A stretch of DNA of 8,595 nt, taken from the NCBI GenBank assembly GCA_017537105.1, contig JAFWBZ010000073.1, positions 1 through 8,595 of the forward strand, written 5' to 3'. Made by a program: the position numbers and the translations under genes. The number at the start of each line of letters is the position of its first letter. Position 1 is the first letter of the stretch. Of this stretch, positions 5,549-8,595 are shown piece after piece. Source of the DNA: Clostridia bacterium. GTDB lineage: Bacteria; Bacillota; Clostridia; Christensenellales; Aristaeellaceae. Under the pieces are notes generated by a model. The model did not search any database, was not told the origin of the DNA, and saw nothing but the letters and a program-made list of their open reading frames with translations.

Positions 5549-7246
5549 ATGCTTTTGGAACTGACAATTACAAACATCGCACTGATTGAATCGCTGCGCA
5601 TCGAATTTGCGCAGGGATTCAATGTGCTTACCGGGGAAACAGGGGCTGGAAAATCCATCGTCGTCGACAGCGTCAACCTGGCGCTGGGCGGCCGCGCGGA
5701 CCGGGAAATCATCCGTACAGGGGCGGAAAAGGCCTCTGTGCAGGCGCTGTTCGACATCTCCGGCAACGCGAGGGCCCTCGAGCTGGCCGAAGCGCTGGGC
5801 ATCGACGCGGAGGACGGCATGATCGCCGTGCGCCGCGAGCTGAGCCGGAGCGGACGCAACGTGTGCCGGGTCTCCGGGGTGATCGTTCCCCTGAACGCGC
5901 TGAAGCAGCTGACTTCGCTGCTGATGGACGTGCACGGGCAGCACGAGCACCAGGCATTGCTGAATCCCGCCCGCCATCTGGGGTTCCTCGATGCGTTTGG
6001 CGGCGCCGCCCACGCGGAGGCCGCGGCGGCGGTGGCGCAGCGATACGCGGAGCGCAGCAGGATCGCTGGGACGCTGAAGAAGCTGTTGAAGGACGTCTCC
6101 GAGAAGGAGCGCCTGCACGACACGCTGAGCTTCCAGGTGCAGGAGATCGCCGCCGCAAAGCTGAAGCCGGGCGAGGAGGACAAGCTGAAGAAGAAGCTCG
6201 CCGTGCTGGAGAACGCGGAGAAGATCCGCACCGGCGTCGAAACCGCCTATGCGCTGGTCTATCAGGGCGAGGGGAGAAGCGTCAGCGCGCAGGAGGCGCT
6301 GCTGCGCGCCGCGGATTCGATGGACGGCATCTCCGGCATCGGCGAAAAGTACGCCGCCTTGGCGGGCAGGCTGCGGGAGATCTACTATGCGGCGCAGGAC
6401 GCGGGCTACGAGCTGCAGGCGATGATGGACGATCTCGATTTCGAGCCGGAGCTCATCGACAGGGTGGCCGGCCGGCTGGACCTGATCGACCGCCTGGAGC
6501 GGAAGTACGGCGCGACGGTCGAGGAGGTCATCGCCTACGGCGCGGAGGCCTCCCACAGGCTCGAGGAGCTGAACCGGAGCGACGAATCCGTGTCGGAACT
6601 CAAAAAGCAGTACCGGGAGGCGGATGCCAGGCTTCGGGAGGCCTGTGCCGCGCTGACGGAGCTGCGGCGGTCCTCTGCGGCTGCGCTGGCCTCGGAGATC
6701 TGCCGACAGCTGGCCGATTTGGGCATGGCGAAGACGCGGTTTGAGGTGCGCGTGGACCCGGAGCCGAAGCCCACCGCCAGCGGCATGGACCGCGTGGAAT
6801 TCATGATCTCTCCCAATCCGGGCGAGCCCCTGCGGCCGCTGGCCAGCATCGCGTCCGGCGGCGAGATTTCCCGCGTCATGCTGGCGCTCAAGGCGATTTC
6901 CATGGACAGCGAGGGCGTGGATGCCATGGTGTTCGACGAGATCGACACCGGCGTATCCGGCCGCATGGCACAGGTCGTGGGCGAGAAGATGTGCCTGATC
7001 GCGAAGGCGCGGCAGGTGCTGTGCATCACCCATCTGCCGCAGATCGCCGCGCTGGGAGATGCCCACTTCCTGGTGGAGAAGGTCTCCGACGAACACCGCA
7101 CCCAGACCTTCGTGCGCAGACTCGACCGGGACGGCAGGATCCACGAGCTCTCCCGGCTGGTGGGTGGAGGTTCGGACAGCGAGAGCAGCCTCTCCCATGC
7201 AGCCCACATGCTGGACGACGCGGCAAAGACCAAGGCGGCGCTGTGA
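5549..7246 (+). CDS. recN: DNA repair protein RecN
   Basis: This 565-residue SMC-like ATPase acts early in recombinational repair of double-strand breaks, gathering DNA ends on the nucleoid. Walker A is GETGAGKS (29-36) after the typical N-terminus LTITNIALIESLRIEF. The Q-loop region is MDVHGQHEHQALL (126-138). The middle (about 155-390) is charged and helical, as expected for the coiled-coil arms. The C-terminal ATPase half has NPGEPLRPLASIASGGEISR (423-442) with the ABC signature SGGE, Walker B AMVFDEIDTGVSG (459-471) and the H-loop THLPQIAALG (494-503). All catalytic motifs are intact and length is normal (about 550-575). The ATG at 5549 is 15 nt after argR, with GGGAG at 5535-5539. A strong terminator follows the stop by 7 nt. 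In many relatives spoIVB would come next, but here the downstream gene is convergent udk. Confidence 0.98.
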   Translation: MLLELTITNIALIESLRIEFAQGFNVLTGETGAGKSIVVDSVNLALGGRADREIIRTGAEKASVQALFDISGNARALELAEALGIDAEDGMIAVRRELSRSGRNVCRVSGVIVPLNALKQLTSLLMDVHGQHEHQALLNPARHLGFLDAFGGAAHAEAAAAVAQRYAERSRIAGTLKKLLKDVSEKERLHDTLSFQVQEIAAAKLKPGEEDKLKKKLAVLENAEKIRTGVETAYALVYQGEGRSVSAQEALLRAADSMDGISGIGEKYAALAGRLREIYYAAQDAGYELQAMMDDLDFEPELIDRVAGRLDLIDRLERKYGATVEEVIAYGAEASHRLEELNRSDESVSELKKQYREADARLREACAALTELRRSSAAALASEICRQLADLGMAKTRFEVRVDPEPKPTASGMDRVEFMISPNPGEPLRPLASIASGGEISRVMLALKAISMDSEGVDAMVFDEIDTGVSGRMAQVVGEKMCLIAKARQVLCITHLPQIAALGDAHFLVEKVSDEHRTQTFVRRLDRDGRIHELSRLVGGGSDSESSLSHAAHMLDDAAKTKAAL

Positions 7247-7253
7247 CCTCCAT

Positions 7254-7305
7254 AACCATAGCAGCCCAGCGACCTGAACAGATCACAGGGCTGCTATGGT
7301 TTTTT
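7254..7305 (+). terminator. Strong intrinsic terminator after recN
   Basis: AACCATAGCAGCCC (7254-7267) pairs perfectly with GGGCTGCTATGGTT (7288-7301), a 14-bp stem with a 20-nt loop, followed by six T residues (7300-7305, two shared with the stem). It begins 7 nt after the recN TGA. It lies between convergent recN and udk. On the - strand the hairpin is not followed by a T-run, so termination of udk there is less certain. Confidence 0.9.
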
Positions 7306-7318
7306 GGCGATGTTTCGG

Positions 7319-7933
7319 TCAACGTGTCTCGATCATGCCGGAGTTGATGTAGTGGGCGAGGATATCGACGATGCGCGCGTTCTTGCCGCCGCGGGCAACG
7401 ATCAGGTCGGCGTACTCCACGTAGTTCCGGATATACTTTTCATACATCGGCTTTACGGTTTCCAGATACTGTCGGTATACGCTTTCCACGGTCCTTCCGC
7501 GATCGCGCAGGTCGCGCTTCACGCGGCGCAGCAGGCACACGTCGGCGTCGACCTGGATGTAGATTTTGAAATCCATCAGCTCGCGCACCTCGGGATCATA
7601 GAAGATGTGGATGCCCTCGAGCAAAACCACGTCCGCGGGCTCGATGGTGACGCCGGGATCGCAGCGGCGGTGCTGGGAATAGTCATATTCCTTCGCGGTG
7701 ATGGGCAGGCCGTTTCTGAGACGGATCAGGTCGTCCCGCAGGGCGTCGTGCTCAAAGGCCTCGGGTTCGTCGTAGTTGATCCGCTCCCGCTCCTCGAAGG
7801 ACATGTCGGGGTGGTCCTTGTAGTAGGAGTCCTGCTTCATATAGATGCAGGGCCGCTCCAGGCGCGCGGCAAGCGCCTTGGCCATGGTGGATTTTCCGCT
7901 GCCGCTGGCGCCGCAGATTCCGATGATCAGCAT
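7319..7933 (-). CDS. udk: Uridine kinase
   Basis: This 204-residue P-loop kinase phosphorylates uridine (and usually cytidine) to the 5'-monophosphate in pyrimidine salvage. The N-terminus is IIGICGASGSGKST with Walker A GASGSGKS at 8-15. KQDSYYKD (33-40) carries the catalytic-type Asp, and NYDEPEAFE (53-61) and YDYSQHRR (83-90) match nucleoside-binding segments. VVLLEGIHIFYDPEVREL (102-119) and the arginine-rich lid RRVKRDLRDRGR (136-147) are typical of Udk rather than phosphoribulokinase. Length fits the family (about 205-215). The ATG (complement of 7931-7933) follows AAGGGGG (complement of 7941-7947) by 7 nt. It has its own candidate promoter 39 nt upstream. The gene converges on recN and lies downstream of a Spo0A-like gene on the same strand, an unusual position next to the xseA-recN block. 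Confidence 0.95.
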   Translation of the reverse strand: MLIIGICGASGSGKSTMAKALAARLERPCIYMKQDSYYKDHPDMSFEERERINYDEPEAFEHDALRDDLIRLRNGLPITAKEYDYSQHRRCDPGVTIEPADVVLLEGIHIFYDPEVRELMDFKIYIQVDADVCLLRRVKRDLRDRGRTVESVYRQYLETVKPMYEKYIRNYVEYADLIVARGGKNARIVDILAHYINSGMIETR

Positions 7934-7971
7934 GAGCCTTCCCCCTTAAAGCGCTTTTGTAACCCGTATAC

Positions 7972-8000
7972 AGTGTACCATAACCGGGCGGCCAATACAA
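7972..8000 (-). promoter_or_regulatory. Candidate extended -10 promoter for udk
   Basis: Read on the - strand, TTGTAT (complement of 7995-8000) is 17 nt from TACACT (complement of 7972-7977), with TGG directly before the -10 giving an extended -10 element. Matches are 3/6 and 4/6. The predicted start is near 7965, leaving a leader of about 30 nt to the udk ATG. The -10 region TGGTACACTGTATAC differs only by C/T changes from TGGTATATTGTATAT at the nadK promoter. It suggests that udk is transcribed independently of the Spo0A-like gene 105 nt upstream. Confidence 0.5.
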
Positions 8001-8038
8001 GGACGAACGGTAAATATTGGCGTGCTTTGCGGGGCACA

Positions 8039-8595
8039 TCAGAGACTTCTCTGGTAGGAGGGTGCCGCCGGGGCAGCTTGCATGGCCGGAGAGGCGGCGC
8101 TCTTCTGCGGGGCGCGCATGCGTTCCATCAGGTACTCCAGAAACTCCTTGTTCGTCGGCTTGCCGGGAAAGATGCCGTTCAGGCCGCCGCGCGCATAGGC
8201 CGTCGTGATCGCGCTGCGCAGCGAGCGCTCCACGCTTGCAGCGGATGTGTTCATTCGCGCCGCGATGTCCGCATACAGTCCCTTGGACAGGTTCCTGAGC
8301 AGTCCGTCGTCCTCGCACAGACGCTGCAGGGATTCTGTGATGTAGACGCTTCCGCTGACCCTGGCGGGTATGCCCATGGTTCGAAGCAGAGCGCGCAGCG
8401 CATCGGCGGGGGAATCCTGCGTCCCTGAGGAAGGCTTTCCGGAGGCCTGCGGCAGGGCGCTGCCCTTCCAGCAATCCGCGATAACTTCCGGCACGCGTCG
8501 ATAGTCCACCGGCTTGTACAGGATGTAGCGCGCGCCGTACCGGCAGGCGCGCGTGACGCAGATCTCCGAATAGAAGCGGGTGCAGATGATGGAGA
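8039..8595 (-). CDS. Spo0A-like response regulator (N-terminus beyond the window)
   Basis: About 184 C-terminal residues are visible, running in frame to the window edge; the GTG at 8509 is internal, not the true start. The first 30 or so residues are the end of a receiver domain: IICTR holds the conserved Thr, and ACRYGARYILYKPVD holds the invariant Lys-Pro. After a Ser/Pro-rich linker comes a Spo0A C-terminal DNA-binding domain: MGIPARVSGSVYITESL, LSKGLYADIAARMNTSAASVERSLRSAITTAYARGGL, then GKPTNKEFLEYLMERMRA. Spo0A is the phosphorelay-controlled master regulator of sporulation entry. Compared from memory with Bacillus Spo0A, the roughly 10-residue segment around SSLFGYT between the recognition helix and KPTN is missing. 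An Ala/Pro-rich tail of about 25 residues (from APQKSAAS) is added. It could be a divergent true Spo0A or a paralogue, so no symbol is assigned. No convincing terminator lies in the 105-nt gap before udk. Confidence 0.82.
   Translation of the reverse strand, partial: SIICTRFYSEICVTRACRYGARYILYKPVDYRRVPEVIADCWKGSALPQASGKPSSGTQDSPADALRALLRTMGIPARVSGSVYITESLQRLCEDDGLLRNLSKGLYADIAARMNTSAASVERSLRSAITTAYARGGLNGIFPGKPTNKEFLEYLMERMRAPQKSAASPAMQAAPAAPSYQRSL

Noticed and set aside
5746..5752. TTCGACA-type heptamer inside recN resembling a Spo0A box
   Set aside because: A seven-base match within a conserved coding region is expected by chance and is not next to any promoter.
4976..7207. A 743-codon open frame on the - strand opposite argR and recN
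   Set aside because: It lies across two well-supported genes and their junction. No motif or ribosome site was seen, and high-GC codon bias explains the lack of stops.
8000..8038. Possible terminator between the Spo0A-like gene and udk
   Set aside because: Only a 4-bp stem (GTGC/GCAC) could be drawn, with no T-run.
7304..8428. A 374-codon open frame on the + strand opposite udk and the Spo0A-like gene
   Set aside because: It starts inside the recN terminator region and is antisense to two recognised families. The protein has no recognisable features.

Overview
The window (roughly 60-65% G+C by eye) looks like a chromosomal segment of a high-GC member of the Clostridia (Firmicutes). Three things suggest this: the gene order xseA-xseB-ispA-dxs-tlyA-nadK-argR-recN, which is classic for Firmicutes; an AhrC-type arginine repressor; and a response regulator with a Spo0A-type DNA-binding domain. 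No species can be named from the sequence. There are ten protein genes, two of them cut by the window edges. I see no RNA genes, mobile elements or CRISPR.

Region 1 (1-4014, + strand) is a tightly packed operon: the 3' end of xseA, then xseB (exonuclease VII), ispA and dxs (isoprenoid precursors), and tlyA (rRNA 2'-O-methyltransferase). xseA/xseB overlap by 23 nt, and xseB/ispA and dxs/tlyA share ATGA overlaps, so translational coupling is likely.

Region 2 (about 3930-4164) is the most interesting stretch. Base composition falls to about 31% G+C over 3931-4000, inside the last codons of tlyA. Packed here are a near-perfect ARG box, two candidate sigma-A promoters, a 10-bp hairpin whose loop holds the tlyA stop codon, and a nadK leader with four TTTGAC copies in overlapping inverted repeats.

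Region 3 (4165-7305, + strand) is nadK-argR-recN: NAD phosphorylation, arginine-responsive regulation and double-strand-break repair. It closes with a strong 14-bp stem and six-T terminator.

Region 4 (7319-8595, - strand) holds udk (uridine kinase), with its own extended -10 promoter, and upstream of it the 3' part of a Spo0A-like gene running off the window. In Bacillus and many Clostridia, recN is followed codirectionally by spoIVB and spo0A. Here spoIVB is absent from the window, the Spo0A-like gene is on the other strand, udk lies between, and the DNA-binding domain is shortened with an added Ala/Pro-rich tail. This suggests local rearrangement and either a divergent Spo0A or a paralogue.

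No wholly new multi-gene system is evident. The best leads are the regulatory island upstream of nadK-argR and the altered Spo0A locus.
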